Source: Hyphomicrobiales bacterium
GTDB taxonomy: Bacteria > Pseudomonadota > Alphaproteobacteria > Rhizobiales > Rhizobiaceae
DNA: 64,000 bases
Reading direction: 5' to 3'
Assembly: GCA_021775415.1 (NCBI GenBank)
Contig: JAJFHV010000012.1
Location: 1-64,000 of the forward strand
Position numbers and translations under genes: made by a program
Shown: positions 17,222 to 27,631 of the stretch, piece after piece
How positions within the stretch are numbered: position 1 is the stretch's first letter
How the letters are laid out: every line of letters starts with the position of its first letter
Notes under the pieces: generated by a model
Databases searched by the model: none
What the model was told of the DNA's origin: nothing
What the model saw: the letters and a program-made list of their open reading frames with translations, nothing else

Positions 17222-19207
17222 ATGACCAAAACAAACAATTACTCCGATATGGCGAACGCCATTCGCTTCCTGTCCATGGATGCGGTTCAAGAGGCGAATT
17301 CGGGACATCCCGGCCTACCAATGGGTGCTGCAGACATTGCGACTGTGCTGTTCACGCAGTTCATGAATTTCGACCCCAAAAATCCAGACTGGCCGGACCG
17401 CGACCGCTTCGTTCTTTCTGCCGGGCACGGTTCGATGTTGCTTTATTCCCTCCTGTATTTGCTTGGCTATGAAGACATCGACATCAAGCAGATCAAGAAT
17501 TTCCGTCAACTCGGGTCCAACACCGCAGGCCATCCCGAATATGGTCACGCAGCCGGGATTGAAACAACAACCGGGCCATTGGGCCAGGGTTTTGCCAATG
17601 CTGTTGGCATGGCAATTGCCGAGCGCAAGCTGAATGCAGAATTCGGCGATGACATTGTCGACCATCGCACCTATTGCCTGGTGGGTGATGGCTGCTTGAT
17701 GGAGGGAATCAGCCAGGAAGCGCTTAGCCTTGCCGGACATCTCAAGCTCAACAAGCTGACTGTATTGTGGGACGACAACGCAATTTCCATTGATGGTGCG
17801 ATTTCACTTTCAGATTCCACCAATCAAATTGCACGCTTCAAGGCTTCAGGCTGGAACACCCTTAAGATTGATGGCCATAACCCGCAAGAAATAGCTGCCG
17901 CGATCAAAACCGCAGGTGAAAGCGACAAACCCACCATGATCGCGTGCAAAACCAAAATTGGTTTTGGTTCGCCCAATAAATCGGGTACCGCCGGTGCGCA
18001 TGGAGCGCCATTGGGGGAAGACGAAATCAAACTCACCCGCAAAGCACTGGGCTGGGATGAAAAACCCTTCAAGATACCTGAAGATGTTTTGGATGCCTGG
18101 CGTATTGCCGGTCTCAATTCATGCAAGGAAAAGAAAGCCTGGGAAAAACGGTTCAGTGAGCTCGATCCCGAAATCCGTGGTGAATTTGAGCGCCGCATCC
18201 GTGGCGACATGCCCGCAGCACTTGAAACTGCAATTCAGGAAATGAAGAAACAACTGGCCAAGGATCAGCCGAAAATGGCGACCCGCCAGTCCTCACAAGC
18301 GGTACTTGAAGTTATCAATGGCGTGGTGCCGGAGACCATCGGGGGGTCAGCCGATCTGACCGGCTCCAACAATACCAAAACTAGCCAGACAGAAGTTTTT
18401 TCAGCTGAGGATTACTCAGGCCGCTACATCCATTACGGCATCCGTGAACATGGCATGGCGGCAGCGATGAACGGCATGGCGCTACATGGCGGCTTGCTGC
18501 CCTACTCCGGCGGTTTCTTGATATTCTCCGACTATTGCCGCCCGTCGATCCGGCTTGCCGCCTTGATGGGTATCCGGGTGGTTCATGTACTCACTCATGA
18601 TTCCATTGGTCTTGGCGAAGATGGCCCAACCCACCAACCGGTTGAACATCTCGCATCCTTGAGAGCGATTCCGAACCTGATGGTCTTTCGCCCTGCAGAC
18701 ACGGTCGAAACTGCCGAGTGCTGGCAAATTGCGGTTGAAGCGGCAAACACTCCCAGTGCGATTGCACTTACCCGGCAGGGTTTGCCAACCGTACGCACGG
18801 AGTATTCACAGGACAATTTGTGTCGTTGCGGTGCATACGAATTAAGTCCGGCTTCAAAAGATGCGCAAGTCTCGATCTTTGCCTCTGGCTCAGAAATTGA
18901 AATTGCGATTGCCGCTCAGGCACAACTCGAAGACGAAGGTGTCGCAACCCGCGTGGTGTCGGTGCCCTGTTTTGAGCTGTTTGAAACCCAAAGTGCCGGA
19001 TATCAACAATCGATTATCGGAGATGCACCGGTGAAGATAGGTGTGGAGGCTGCCATCCGACAGGGATGGGACCGGCTTATCGGCAATGATGGCGCATTCA
19101 TCGGCATGAGCAGTTTTGGTGCATCCGCCCCTGCCGGTGACCTATACAAGCATTTTGGCATCACTGCAGAAGCTGTAGTAAAGGCTGCAAAAAAGAAATT
19201 GAAATGA
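17222..19207 (+). CDS. tkt: Transketolase
   Basis: A 661-residue thiamine diphosphate enzyme of the pentose phosphate pathway. Visible are [21 protein letters not shown], the ThDP/Mg motif [13 protein letters not shown] with DNAISIDG, the pyrimidine-domain [19 protein letters not shown] and [20 protein letters not shown]. The length is standard. It is followed 43 bases later by gap on the same strand, forming the start of a central carbon cluster (tkt-gap-pgk) typical of rhizobia. Confidence 0.97.
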   Translation: MTKTNNYSDMANAIRFLSMDAVQEANSGHPGLPMGAADIATVLFTQFMNFDPKNPDWPDRDRFVLSAGHGSMLLYSLLYLLGYEDIDIKQIKNFRQLGSNTAGHPEYGHAAGIETTTGPLGQGFANAVGMAIAERKLNAEFGDDIVDHRTYCLVGDGCLMEGISQEALSLAGHLKLNKLTVLWDDNAISIDGAISLSDSTNQIARFKASGWNTLKIDGHNPQEIAAAIKTAGESDKPTMIACKTKIGFGSPNKSGTAGAHGAPLGEDEIKLTRKALGWDEKPFKIPEDVLDAWRIAGLNSCKEKKAWEKRFSELDPEIRGEFERRIRGDMPAALETAIQEMKKQLAKDQPKMATRQSSQAVLEVINGVVPETIGGSADLTGSNNTKTSQTEVFSAEDYSGRYIHYGIREHGMAAAMNGMALHGGLLPYSGGFLIFSDYCRPSIRLAALMGIRVVHVLTHDSIGLGEDGPTHQPVEHLASLRAIPNLMVFRPADTVETAECWQIAVEAANTPSAIALTRQGLPTVRTEYSQDNLCRCGAYELSPASKDAQVSIFASGSEIEIAIAAQAQLEDEGVATRVVSVPCFELFETQSAGYQQSIIGDAPVKIGVEAAIRQGWDRLIGNDGAFIGMSSFGASAPAGDLYKHFGITAEAVVKAAKKKLK

Positions 19208-19250
19208 AACTGGGCTAACGCTCGGTCTGTTATGACACGGAGATAATGTA

Positions 19251-20255
19251 ATGGCTGTAAAAGTAGCAATCAACGGATTTGGCCGTATTGGCCGGAATGT
19301 ATTGCGGGCGATAATTGAATCTGGTCGCAAGGACATCGAGGTTGTTGCAATCAATGACTTGGGCCCTGTGGAAACCAATGCCCACCTCCTCCAGTACGAC
19401 AGTGTGCACGGAAAGTTCCCGGTCAAGGTCAAGACAACGAAGAACACCATCAATGTCGGCCGCGGCCCAATCCGCGTGACCGCAATCCGCGATCCAAAGG
19501 AACTTCCCTGGGATGATGTGGACGTAGCACTGGAATGTACTGGCTTTTTTGCCAGTAAGGATGGTGCAAGTCAGCATCTGGAAAATGGCTCAAAGCGCGT
19601 GTTGATTTCTGCGCCTGGTGGTTCGGACATTCCGACAATCGTTTATGGCGTCAACCACAAGACATTGAAGAAAAAAGACCTGATCGTTTCAAACGCCTCC
19701 TGCACGACCAACTGCCTTGCGCCGGTTGCCTATGTTTTGGATAAGGCGTTCGGCATTGAAAAAGGCTACATGACCACCATCCATTCCTACACGGGTGACC
19801 AGCCAACGCTCGATACAATGCACAAGGATTTGTACCGCGCCCGTGCTGCAGCAATGTCAATGATCCCGACAACCACTGGTGCTGCAAAAGCCGTCGGTCT
19901 CGTCCTGCCAAAACTTGCAGGCAAACTGGATGGTTCCTCCATCCGGGTTCCAACAGCCAATGTTTCAGTAGTTGATTTGAAGATTGTGACGAAAAAGAAA
20001 AACATCACCGCTGAACAAATCAACGATGCCATGAAAGCAGCGTCGAAAGGTGAGCTTAAGGGAATTCTTGACTACGTTACCGAGCCGTTGGTTTCATCTG
20101 ACTTCAACCATGACCCGCATTCATCGAACTTCTGTGAGGACCAGACCAAGGTGCTGGACGGTAATCTTGCCCGCATCCTTACCTGGTACGACAATGAATG
20201 GGGCTTCTCCAACCGCATGTCCGACACAGCGGTGGTAATCGGGAAACTGATTTAA
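19251..20255 (+). CDS. gap: Glyceraldehyde-3-phosphate dehydrogenase, type I
   Basis: A 334-residue GAPDH. The Rossmann start VAINGFGRIGRNVLRA and the active-site SNASCTTNCLAP with catalytic Cys are present, as is the C-terminal WYDNEWGFSNRM. Acts in glycolysis or gluconeogenesis on glyceraldehyde-3-phosphate. ACGGAGATAATG precedes the ATG. Downstream, 8 bases after the stop, begins a small membrane protein gene. Confidence 0.97.
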   Translation: MAVKVAINGFGRIGRNVLRAIIESGRKDIEVVAINDLGPVETNAHLLQYDSVHGKFPVKVKTTKNTINVGRGPIRVTAIRDPKELPWDDVDVALECTGFFASKDGASQHLENGSKRVLISAPGGSDIPTIVYGVNHKTLKKKDLIVSNASCTTNCLAPVAYVLDKAFGIEKGYMTTIHSYTGDQPTLDTMHKDLYRARAAAMSMIPTTTGAAKAVGLVLPKLAGKLDGSSIRVPTANVSVVDLKIVTKKKNITAEQINDAMKAASKGELKGILDYVTEPLVSSDFNHDPHSSNFCEDQTKVLDGNLARILTWYDNEWGFSNRMSDTAVVIGKLI

Positions 20256-20263
20256 CCGGTAAA

Positions 20264-20461
20264 ATGCAAAACCCGGTTCTGATTTTTCTGGCCATTGCGA
20301 TTATCATCGTCGCAATGGCCATTTTTTTGACACGCATATTCAAGAAAACCATTCAGCGCGACAAAGCCCTGGATGACACCAATGGTAATCCGGATGACGC
20401 ACGTGGCAATGCTACCTGGGTCGGTATACACAAGGCAGAAGATGACCCTCTGGATCATTGA
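20264..20461 (+). CDS. Small single-pass membrane protein
   Basis: A 65-residue protein starting MQNPVLIFLAIAIIIVAMAIF, a strong transmembrane segment, followed by a basic stretch (RIFKKTIQRDK) and a hydrophilic acidic tail. No family is recognised. It starts 8 bases after the gap stop with GGTAAA upstream, so it is probably translated from the gap transcript. It ends 20 bases before the convergent PNPOx-like gene. Confidence 0.6.
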   Translation: MQNPVLIFLAIAIIIVAMAIFLTRIFKKTIQRDKALDDTNGNPDDARGNATWVGIHKAEDDPLDH

Positions 20462-20481
20462 GGGTCGTTGCCAAGTCACCT

Positions 20482-21039
20482 CTAACTCGTTTCCTCAAGA
20501 ATACCGGTCGGATCGCCATCAATGCTCATGGTGTTCTTCTTGTTCCAGAACTCATCGACTCCATCGGCTCCCATTTCGGCGTACCACGGAACAAGGTCCG
20601 TCTCCGCTCGGGTACGAACCAGGGCCATTTCCGGCACCCCTGAACCACATGATGTGGTCACCAAATCGATCTCGAGTTTGAAAATGTTCCGGGCACCCGC
20701 ATAATCTGGAAACATTGCATACAACTCGTCCCACTCCTGATGGCGTGGATAAATCACTTTCGCACTGCCATAGACTCGCAGGATCAAATGGTCGCCTTCA
20801 AATGCACAAAACATCAGCGTCATTCTTGGGTGTTGCAAAAGATGCGCAGCAGTCTCGTTTCCGCTGCCTGTTACGCTGAGCCAGACAATCTCGTCATCCT
20901 TGGTAATCTTCAAAGAGTCCAACCCCTTGGGTGAGACATTCACCCGTCCATCAGGTGCCGCGGTAGCGACAAAAAACACCGTTTGCGCTTCGATAAACTC
21001 CCTGAACGACCGGTTTAGTTTTGTGGTCTGAATACCCAT
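20482..21039 (-). CDS. Pyridoxamine 5'-phosphate oxidase-like FMN-binding protein
   Basis: A 185-residue split-barrel protein. The N-terminal half has TVFFVATAAPDGRVNVSPKGLDSLKI and VWLSVTGSGNETAAHLLQHPRMTLMFCAFEG, typical of PNPOx-like flavin or F420 oxidoreductases. Its substrate is unknown; these are not the PdxH enzyme. It lies divergently from pgk and convergently to the small membrane protein gene. The rest of the chain (SCGSGVPEMALVRTR) is as in homologues. Confidence 0.85.
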   Translation of the reverse strand: MGIQTTKLNRSFREFIEAQTVFFVATAAPDGRVNVSPKGLDSLKITKDDEIVWLSVTGSGNETAAHLLQHPRMTLMFCAFEGDHLILRVYGSAKVIYPRHQEWDELYAMFPDYAGARNIFKLEIDLVTTSCGSGVPEMALVRTRAETDLVPWYAEMGADGVDEFWNKKNTMSIDGDPTGILEETS

Positions 21040-21089
21040 TTCAAACTTCCATCTGTTTGCTTCAATTACATTGTGTGGTGCTATCAGAT

Positions 21090-21117
21090 CGCTACTGACA
21101 CCATCCTGTCAGTAGCG
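21090..21117. promoter_or_regulatory. Perfect inverted repeat between the PNPOx-like gene and pgk
   Basis: CGCTACTGACA (21090-21100) and TGTCAGTAGCG (21107-21117) pair without mismatch around CCATCC. It lies 51 bases from the PNPOx-like start and about 170 from pgk. The lack of a T-run and the position in a divergent promoter region favour an operator over a terminator. The regulator is unknown. Confidence 0.45.
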
Positions 21118-21288
21118 TTGATTGTTCCCCAAAATTACCTTGTTCGCACACGAGCATCCCTACCCATATTAAGGTGCGACCATTTCCACCAGCCTAAACC
21201 TTTACCCTTCGCTGCAAACCGCTACAAAGGCATTCGCGGGCGCAGTTGATTTACGCGCATCGAGAATTAGCAAATGTTGCGAGCGTGC

Positions 21289-22494
21289 ATGGCAAACTTT
21301 AAAACCCTTGATGATGTGGATGTATCCGGCAAACGGGTACTGGTACGCGTTGACCTCAACGTACCGATGAAAGACGGCCCCAAGGGACCGCAGGTGAGCG
21401 ACATCACCCGCATTGAACGCATCGCGCCAACCATTCATGAAATATCAGACAAGGGCGGTCGTGTAATTCTACTTGCACATTTTGACCGGCCAAAGGGTCA
21501 CATTGTAGCCGAAATGTCTTTGGCGAAGGTGGTTTCAACCTTGTCCGAAGTTCTTGGAAAACCGGTTGCATTTGGAACCGACTGTGTTGGCCCTATGGCA
21601 GAAGCCGCCATCATGGCAATGGAAGCCGGTGACATCCTGCTGCTGGAAAACACCCGGTTTAACGCCGGTGAAGAAACCAACAATCCGGTTTTCGCTGAAG
21701 CGCTTGCCGCCAATGGTGACTTGTTTGTCAACGATGCTTTTTCAGCCGCTCACCGGGCGCATGCTTCAACTGAAGGTATCACCCATAAACTTGAGGCCGT
21801 TGCCGGTCGAACCATGCAGGCTGAACTGGAAGCATTGGAATCAGCCCTTGGCAGCCCAAAGCATCCGGTTGTGGCTGTAGTTGGCGGCGCAAAGGTTTCA
21901 ACCAAGCTGGATCTGCTTTCGAATTTGGTGACAAAGGTCGACACATTGGTAATCGGCGGCGGCATGGCAAACACGTTTTTGGCGGCTCAGGGTATTGAAG
22001 TTGGAAAGTCACTTTGTGAGCATGATTTAGCGGACACCGCCCGCGCCATTCTCGCCGAGGCGGAAACTCAAAACTGTACCATCATCCTTCCCGTGGACGT
22101 GGTAGTGGCAAAAGAATTTGCAGCTAACGCGCCTTCCACCATTAAAACACTGGACGACATTCCTGCTGATGGCATGATCCTGGATGCGGGTCCAAACACG
22201 GTGAGTGTCATCAACCAGGTATTTGATGCTGCAGAAACACTGGTATGGAACGGGCCACTAGGCGCATTTGAAATGGAGCCGTTTGATCGTGCCACGGTGG
22301 AAACCGCACAACAGGCTGCCAAGCGCGCCAAGCGTGGCAAGTTGATTTTCGTTGCAGGCGGTGGAGACACGGTTGCAGCCATGAACCATGCAGGCGTTAG
22401 CGACGACCTGACTTACATTTCAACCGCTGGCGGTGCGTTTCTGGAATGGATGGAGGGCAAGGAACTGCCCGGAGTTGCTGCACTCAAAAAGTAG
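21289..22494 (+). CDS. pgk: Phosphoglycerate kinase
   Basis: A 401-residue Pgk starting [25 protein letters not shown], chosen over ATG 21274 because homologues begin at this point. Substrate and nucleotide motifs [39 protein letters not shown] and [12 protein letters not shown] are present. Catalyses transfer between 1,3-bisphosphoglycerate and ADP. It is the third glycolytic gene of the cluster, separated from gap by two non-glycolytic genes. Confidence 0.96.
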   Translation: MANFKTLDDVDVSGKRVLVRVDLNVPMKDGPKGPQVSDITRIERIAPTIHEISDKGGRVILLAHFDRPKGHIVAEMSLAKVVSTLSEVLGKPVAFGTDCVGPMAEAAIMAMEAGDILLLENTRFNAGEETNNPVFAEALAANGDLFVNDAFSAAHRAHASTEGITHKLEAVAGRTMQAELEALESALGSPKHPVVAVVGGAKVSTKLDLLSNLVTKVDTLVIGGGMANTFLAAQGIEVGKSLCEHDLADTARAILAEAETQNCTIILPVDVVVAKEFAANAPSTIKTLDDIPADGMILDAGPNTVSVINQVFDAAETLVWNGPLGAFEMEPFDRATVETAQQAAKRAKRGKLIFVAGGGDTVAAMNHAGVSDDLTYISTAGGAFLEWMEGKELPGVAALKK

Positions 22495-22568
22495 GGTTTA
22501 CTGGTCGACATTTCGCATTGTGTATTTGGTCACAGAATTTCCAATTACTTCCAGTATGAAAGCCGCAA

Positions 22569-22603
22569 GGGGCTGGCATTTGAGGTTTTCAAATGCTGGC
22601 CCT
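22569..22603 (+). other. Long intercistronic hairpin after pgk
   Basis: A 15-pair stem with three G-T wobbles (22569-22583 with 22589-22603) over a GGTTT loop, between the pgk stop and the homocysteine methyltransferase start. No T-run follows. It could be an mRNA-processing or stability element, or a weak terminator, or block access to the next ribosome site about 20 bases later. Confidence 0.5.
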
Positions 22604-22637
22604 AATCCCTTGGGGCATATCCAGGAGAATTATTCAC

Positions 22638-23576
22638 ATGAGTAAATACCGTAACAACCTGCCGCAAATGTCGAGCAAAAAGTTTTTGACCGACAGTGGC
22701 CTTGAAACAACGCTTGTCTTTCACGATGAGATCGACTTGCCGCATTTTGCAGCGTTCAAGTTGCTTACCACCACGGAAGGAAGATCGACGATAACAGAAT
22801 ACCTTCGCCGCCACGCAAAAATTGCAGCAGCACACGGCGTCGGATTCATACTTGAAAGCCCCACCTGGCGTTCAAATCCCGATTGGGCAGCGAAACTCGG
22901 ATATTCAGCAACCGAACTGGACGTGATAAACCGCGACGCAATTTCCATAATGCGCCCCATTCGGGACGAATATGAAACCGATCAAACACCGTTTGTCATG
23001 TCCGGACAAATTGGTCCGCGTGATGACGGCTACAATCCCGAAGCATTCATGACCTCAAAAGAAGCAAAAGCCTATCACTCTGCCCAGATCAAAAGCTTTG
23101 AAGCTGCGGGCGCAGACATGGTGACTGCTCTTACAATGACTTACGCCGAAGAGGCAATCGGCATTGTAAAAGCAAGCCAGGATGTCGGGATACCGGTCGC
23201 AATTTCATTCACGGTTGAAACCGATGGCCTTCTTCCATCCACCCAAAGTCTTCATGATGCAATCACACAAGTTGACAGTGAGACGGATGGTTATGCCGCC
23301 TACTTCATGATTAACTGTGCCCATCCGGACCACTTTGAAAAGATGCTGGAGGGTGATGGCACCTGGAAGAACCGTATCCTGGGTGTTCGTGCCAATGCTT
23401 CGCGTTGCAGCCATGCAGAACTGGATGAGGCGGAAGAACTGGATGATGGTAATCCGAAAGAACTGGGTTCTGATTATTCCAGGCTGGCAGCACATCTGCC
23501 TAATCTACGTGTCTACGGAGGATGTTGCGGCACTGATCACCGCCACATCGAAGCGATAGCATCCGCCTGTCTGTAA
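22638..23576 (+). CDS. Homocysteine S-methyltransferase family protein
   Basis: A 312-residue zinc methyltransferase of the MmuM/BHMT type. The zinc ligands appear as NCAHPDHF and the terminal GGCCGTD pair of cysteines. The N-terminus includes LTDSGLETTLVFHD. The methyl donor could be S-methylmethionine or betaine. AGGAGA ten bases before the ATG at 22638 decides the start; the open frame begins at 22593. It follows pgk by 143 bases with a long hairpin between. Confidence 0.9.
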   Translation: MSKYRNNLPQMSSKKFLTDSGLETTLVFHDEIDLPHFAAFKLLTTTEGRSTITEYLRRHAKIAAAHGVGFILESPTWRSNPDWAAKLGYSATELDVINRDAISIMRPIRDEYETDQTPFVMSGQIGPRDDGYNPEAFMTSKEAKAYHSAQIKSFEAAGADMVTALTMTYAEEAIGIVKASQDVGIPVAISFTVETDGLLPSTQSLHDAITQVDSETDGYAAYFMINCAHPDHFEKMLEGDGTWKNRILGVRANASRCSHAELDEAEELDDGNPKELGSDYSRLAAHLPNLRVYGGCCGTDHRHIEAIASACL

Positions 23577-23643
23577 CCGACATACGCACGCTGTGTGTCA
23601 GTCGACACAGATTTTGCCGACACATCTGGTAAAAACATTGTGA

Positions 23644-23669
23644 GACCGGCCTACTGAAAAAGGCCGGTC
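23644..23669 (+). other. GC-rich hairpin after the methyltransferase gene
   Basis: GACCGGCCT (23644-23652) pairs perfectly with AGGCCGGTC (23661-23669). No T-run follows on either strand. It lies 68 bases after the methyltransferase stop and about 30 before the small ORF start, so it may act as a transcript end or as a leader hairpin. Confidence 0.45.
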
Positions 23670-23700
23670 CCGATAACCAGATAAGAGCCAACAGGAGCGA

Positions 23701-23874
23701 ATGATGAACACGAAAATAGCACTGCATCAACTCACGCGCACCAGGGCGTCAGAACATAAATACCCGATACAGAATGGCGTTCCCACAGAGGCGATCACCA
23801 AAATCTATCGCCCGGCAAATGACTTCAAATTGTTGGAGTCCGCAGCAGCGTTTCTGTCACGCATGGGTGGCTGA
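23701..23874 (+). CDS. Predicted 57-residue small protein
   Basis: An ATG-ATG start with a strong AGGAG five bases upstream opens a 57-residue frame ending in TGA at 23872-23874. The protein is basic in its N-terminal half (HQLTRTRASEHKYP) and has a helical C-terminus (NDFKLLESAAAFLSRMGG). No family is recognised. Its end overlaps the convergent P450 gene by 18 bases. The ribosome site and the sensible composition argue that it is translated. Confidence 0.5.
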   Translation: MMNTKIALHQLTRTRASEHKYPIQNGVPTEAITKIYRPANDFKLLESAAAFLSRMGG

Positions 23875-25068
23875 GGTCTGACCGGCCTCAGCTACTTGCA
23901 AGCGTTCAAGCGCCCTCAGGCCAAACCGCTCGTGCCAACGGACTTGTTGATCCGCCAATACAAGATTGGGATAACGCCCGAACAACGCCTTCAAGGCAGC
24001 CCGCATCTCAAGCCGCGCCAGTTGATGTCCCAAGCAAAAATGAATACCAGTTCCAAATTCCATATGTCGATTGGGCTTTCGCTGAATATCAAGTTTGTCT
24101 GGATTATCAAAAACTGCCGGATCATAGTTTGCAGCAATCAGCATCGGCATCACCACATCGCCCCTCGATAGACTTACCCCCTCAATTTCGCAGTCAACTC
24201 TCACATTACGTGGTTTTGTAAACTGCACTGGGCTCACAAACCTCAAAAACTCCTCAACCGCCAGATCAATGCCCGACCAGTCGGATAGCAGTTTTTCTTT
24301 CTGCACGGGATTTTGAAGCAGCGCGAGAACGCTGCCACTGATCAGGTGGGTCGTGGTTTCATGCCCTGCCACCAACAGCAAGAACACCATCGCCAGCAAC
24401 TCATCATTGGTAAGCGGATTACCATCCGCTTCAACACTGACCAGCTCGCGGATAAGGCCTGATCCCTCCCCGGTCCTGGCCTGTTCAATCCGCGCTTCAA
24501 GGTATCGCGTCATCGGTGAAAGCCCGTGCAATGCTCTCATCATTGACCATACACCGGTTACCCGCGTGAGACCTGAGGCCCAATGTGTAAATTGAGGCCA
24601 ATCCTCCCGTGGTAATCCGAGCAGTTCACAAATCACCGCCAACGGCAGGCGCCGCGCAAAATTGCCGACCAGTTCCCCAGCTTGTGGGCCGGAAAACAAT
24701 TCTGCAGTAAATTCTTCTGCCAAAGCATCCACCCGGGTTTCCAGGGTCATGATCTCACGCCGGTGAAATGCCTGATCCACCATGGAACGCAACCGGGTGT
24801 GGTCCGGCTCGTCCATCGACAGCATGTTACCGGCAAGACGCTTGATGGATCGTGGCATCCACCATTGCATTCCAACAACCTTGCCGTTTGCCTTGCGAAC
24901 GGTGAAGTTCTGTTGATCTTTCAATATCTGGCTGGCTGCCGCTTGGGTCGTGGTAATCCAAACCTCACCAATAATGGGCAATCTGTGCCGCACCAAGGGT
25001 GCTTCGGCCCGCAATTTTGCCAACACGGGTGCCGGATCACGCATGAATGACTGGTCAGAAAGCTCCAT
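23857..25068 (-). CDS. Cytochrome P450
   Basis: A 403-residue soluble bacterial P450. The I-helix oxygen-binding motif is VAGHETTTHL, the K-helix ExxR is in VEEFLRFVSP and the heme-thiolate loop is FGTGIHFCLGHQLARLE with the ligand Cys. All key residues are present and length is normal. No ferredoxin or ferredoxin reductase gene is adjacent, so redox partners must be elsewhere. The substrate is unknown. It is a lone minus-strand gene inside the plus-strand sugar-phosphate cluster. Confidence 0.95.
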   Translation of the reverse strand: MELSDQSFMRDPAPVLAKLRAEAPLVRHRLPIIGEVWITTTQAAASQILKDQQNFTVRKANGKVVGMQWWMPRSIKRLAGNMLSMDEPDHTRLRSMVDQAFHRREIMTLETRVDALAEEFTAELFSGPQAGELVGNFARRLPLAVICELLGLPREDWPQFTHWASGLTRVTGVWSMMRALHGLSPMTRYLEARIEQARTGEGSGLIRELVSVEADGNPLTNDELLAMVFLLLVAGHETTTHLISGSVLALLQNPVQKEKLLSDWSGIDLAVEEFLRFVSPVQFTKPRNVRVDCEIEGVSLSRGDVVMPMLIAANYDPAVFDNPDKLDIQRKPNRHMEFGTGIHFCLGHQLARLEMRAALKALFGRYPNLVLADQQVRWHERFGLRALERLQVAEAGQTSATHA

Positions 25069-25238
25069 TTCGGTGACACCTTGGCGGTTTCAGCAATTAC
25101 AATTCATCATATGAACAGAAAATTGGGCATTAAAGCGATTTGATTGCCTGAATATCGCTATGAAATATATAAATCGCGAGTAGCATTTGGTATGAAATCT
25201 CAACAATTTTCAGACGGGGATGCCCCAGGAGCAATTTG

Positions 25239-26267
25239 ATGAGTGAACGCCTCGAAGATATTGCCATCGCGATGGTGGCCGAAGGCAAGGGAATTCTTGC
25301 CGCAGATGAAAGTACTGGCACAATCAAGAAACGGTTCGACTCCATTAGTGTGGAATCAACCGAAGATGCCCGCCGCGATTATCGTGAAATGCTGTTTCGT
25401 GCAGACGATGCCATGAAAAACCATGTATCAGGCGTTATTCTTTTTGAAGAGACCCTGTTCCAGAAGGCAGCTGACGGCACTCCATTGGTTGATTTGATCA
25501 AAGCAGCAGGCGCAGTGCCTGGCATCAAGGTTGATAAAGGCGCGCAAAATCTCACCAATACTTCGGTGGAGAAAGTCACTGAAGGCCTGGACGGCTTGCG
25601 TGGCAGGCTTGCAGAGTATTACAAACAGGGTGTCCGTTTCGCCAAATGGCGCGCCGTAATCACCATCACAGACGATACCCCAAGCTGGAATTGCATAAAG
25701 GCAAACGCCCATGCACTGGCGCGCTATGCAGCACTTTGTCAGGAAGCCGGAATTGTACCGATTGTTGAACCGGAAGTGTTGATGGACGGCGAACTTTCAA
25801 ATCACACGATTGACCGCTGTTTTGAAGTCACCGAGTGGGCGCTAAAATCGCAATTCGCAGAACTTTATGACGCTGGGGTGAATCTTGAAGGCATGGTACT
25901 TAAACCCAACATGATCGTGCCTGGCCAATCCTGTCCAACCCAGGCAAGTGTTGAAGAAGTTGCAGAAAAAACCGTGCGCTGTCTGAAATCCACCGTACCG
26001 GCTTCGGTTCCTGGAATTGCATTTCTTTCGGGTGGCCAGTCCGATGAATTGGCAACTGCACATCTTTCAGCGATGAACGCCATGTACGACATGCCCTGGA
26101 ACGTGACTTTCTCATATGGCCGCGCTCTGCAGGCAGCAGCTTTGCAGGCCTGGTTGGGGAAAACAGAAAATGTTGCAGCAGCGCAGCGTGCCTTCGCTCA
26201 TCGTGCCAAAATGAATGGCATGGCGGCTGTAGGCTCCTGGAACAAGGACCTTGAAAAAGCCGCGTGA
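25239..26267 (+). CDS. fba: Class I fructose-bisphosphate aldolase
   Basis: A 342-residue class I (Schiff-base) aldolase. Visible motifs are GILAADESTGTIKKRF, the Lys in GMVLKPNMIVPG that forms the imine, and FLSGGQSDELAT. The ATG at 25239 has CAGGAG upstream and is preferred over the TTG three bases earlier. Cleaves fructose-1,6-bisphosphate; completes the local tkt-gap-pgk-fba set. A perfect intrinsic terminator follows 25 bases after the stop. Confidence 0.96.
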   Translation: MSERLEDIAIAMVAEGKGILAADESTGTIKKRFDSISVESTEDARRDYREMLFRADDAMKNHVSGVILFEETLFQKAADGTPLVDLIKAAGAVPGIKVDKGAQNLTNTSVEKVTEGLDGLRGRLAEYYKQGVRFAKWRAVITITDDTPSWNCIKANAHALARYAALCQEAGIVPIVEPEVLMDGELSNHTIDRCFEVTEWALKSQFAELYDAGVNLEGMVLKPNMIVPGQSCPTQASVEEVAEKTVRCLKSTVPASVPGIAFLSGGQSDELATAHLSAMNAMYDMPWNVTFSYGRALQAAALQAWLGKTENVAAAQRAFAHRAKMNGMAAVGSWNKDLEKAA

Positions 26268-26292
26268 ACTATGGCTGATAATTGATTACAAA

Positions 26293-26323
26293 GCCCGGAT
26301 GCCTCATCCGGGCTTTTTGTTTT
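26293..26323 (+). terminator. Intrinsic terminator of fba
   Basis: GCCCGGATG (26293-26301) pairs with CATCCGGGC (26305-26313) over a three-base loop and is followed by TTTTTGTTTT. This is a textbook rho-independent terminator and marks the end of the fba transcript. Confidence 0.9.
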
Positions 26324-26336
26324 AAACCGGAATCCG

Positions 26337-27533
26337 ATGAACAAACCTGCCAAAACCTATGACGCAATTATCCTCGGAGCAGGTGGGGCTGGACTAATGT
26401 GTGCTGCCATTGCCGGGCAACGTGGCAGGAACATTTTACTGATTGATCACGTCGATGAGCCGGGGAAGAAAATTCTGATATCCGGCGGTGGCCGGTGTAA
26501 CTTCACCAATATCAACACGCCACCAGAACGCTTTATTTCAGCTAACCGGCATTTTGCAAAATCCGCTTTGCGCCGATACACACCGGATGATTTCATTGCC
26601 TTGGTGGAGCGTTACAAAATTGCCTGGCATGAAAAGACACTTGGCCAATTGTTTTGCGATGGCTCAGCCAAACAAATCGTTTCAATGCTGCTTGAAGAAT
26701 GCGCAAAGGGTGATGTGGAGCTAAGCCTCGGGCAGACCATTGAGGATGTTTCTCATTCTGACGGAAACTATCGGGTTAATGTTGGGGGTTTAACCACGAC
26801 TGCCCCTGCCCTGGTAATTGCCACCGGCGGACAATCCACTCCAAAAATGGGTGCCACAGGTTTTGCTTATGAACTGGCACGCAAATTCAAACTCAAAATA
26901 GTTGAACCGAGACCCGCATTGGTTCCTCTCACACTGGGTGATGATGAAGCGTTGTTTCGCTCATTAAGCGGCGTTTCGGCTGACATTAGTGTGCGATGCG
27001 GCAAAACCAGGTTTCGCGAAGCCGCACTTTTCACCCACAAGGGTCTGTCCGGTCCGGCGATCCTGCAAATTTCCTCCTACTGGCGACATGGCGAGACGCT
27101 CGAGATCAACTTTCTGCCACAACACAAACCCGGTTGGTTGATCGAGATGAAGAATACCCACCCTCGCTCCGGTTTAGCTACCGCATTGTCGATGCATCTC
27201 CCAGACCGTTTGGCTGACGCGCTTACAGATCGCATTGTCAAGAAAATTAGCCTCGATGGTGAAATGGCCAATCTCACCGACCGTGCCTTGCAGGAAGTCG
27301 AGCACAAACTGGCCAACTGGCAATTTGCTCCCAGTGGCACAGAAGGATTTGCAAAAGCGGAAGTGACGATTGGCGGGATCAGTACAGATGGCCTGTCCTC
27401 ACAGACAATGGAAGCAAAGTGCGTGCCCGGCCTCTATGCCATTGGTGAAGCGGTTGATGTCACCGGCTGGTTGGGTGGGTATAATTTCCAATGGGCCTGG
27501 GCCAGCGGTTGGGCTGCCGGGCAGGCATTATAG
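26337..27533 (+). CDS. HI0933/YhiN-family flavoprotein (NAD(P)/FAD-dependent oxidoreductase)
   Basis: A 398-residue member of the HI0933 (BaiN-like) flavoprotein family. The FAD dinucleotide fold is GAGGAGLMCAAIAGQRG, followed by ISGGGRCNFTN, GGQSTPKMGATGFAYELA and the C-terminal AIGEAVDVTGWLGGYNFQWA. Function is uncertain; some homologues are gut bile-acid reductases, many are only annotated as aminoacetone-oxidase-like. It begins right after the fba terminator, so it has its own promoter or reads through. Confidence 0.85.
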   Translation: MNKPAKTYDAIILGAGGAGLMCAAIAGQRGRNILLIDHVDEPGKKILISGGGRCNFTNINTPPERFISANRHFAKSALRRYTPDDFIALVERYKIAWHEKTLGQLFCDGSAKQIVSMLLEECAKGDVELSLGQTIEDVSHSDGNYRVNVGGLTTTAPALVIATGGQSTPKMGATGFAYELARKFKLKIVEPRPALVPLTLGDDEALFRSLSGVSADISVRCGKTRFREAALFTHKGLSGPAILQISSYWRHGETLEINFLPQHKPGWLIEMKNTHPRSGLATALSMHLPDRLADALTDRIVKKISLDGEMANLTDRALQEVEHKLANWQFAPSGTEGFAKAEVTIGGISTDGLSSQTMEAKCVPGLYAIGEAVDVTGWLGGYNFQWAWASGWAAGQAL

Positions 27534-27631
27534 GTATCCTCAACCGGGCAGATTCGAAATTGGGTCGGCAAACCGGATTTGATTGAAAAATCAAAAGTGT
27601 TCGGAGATAGTGACATTGAGGGGGAGCCAAT

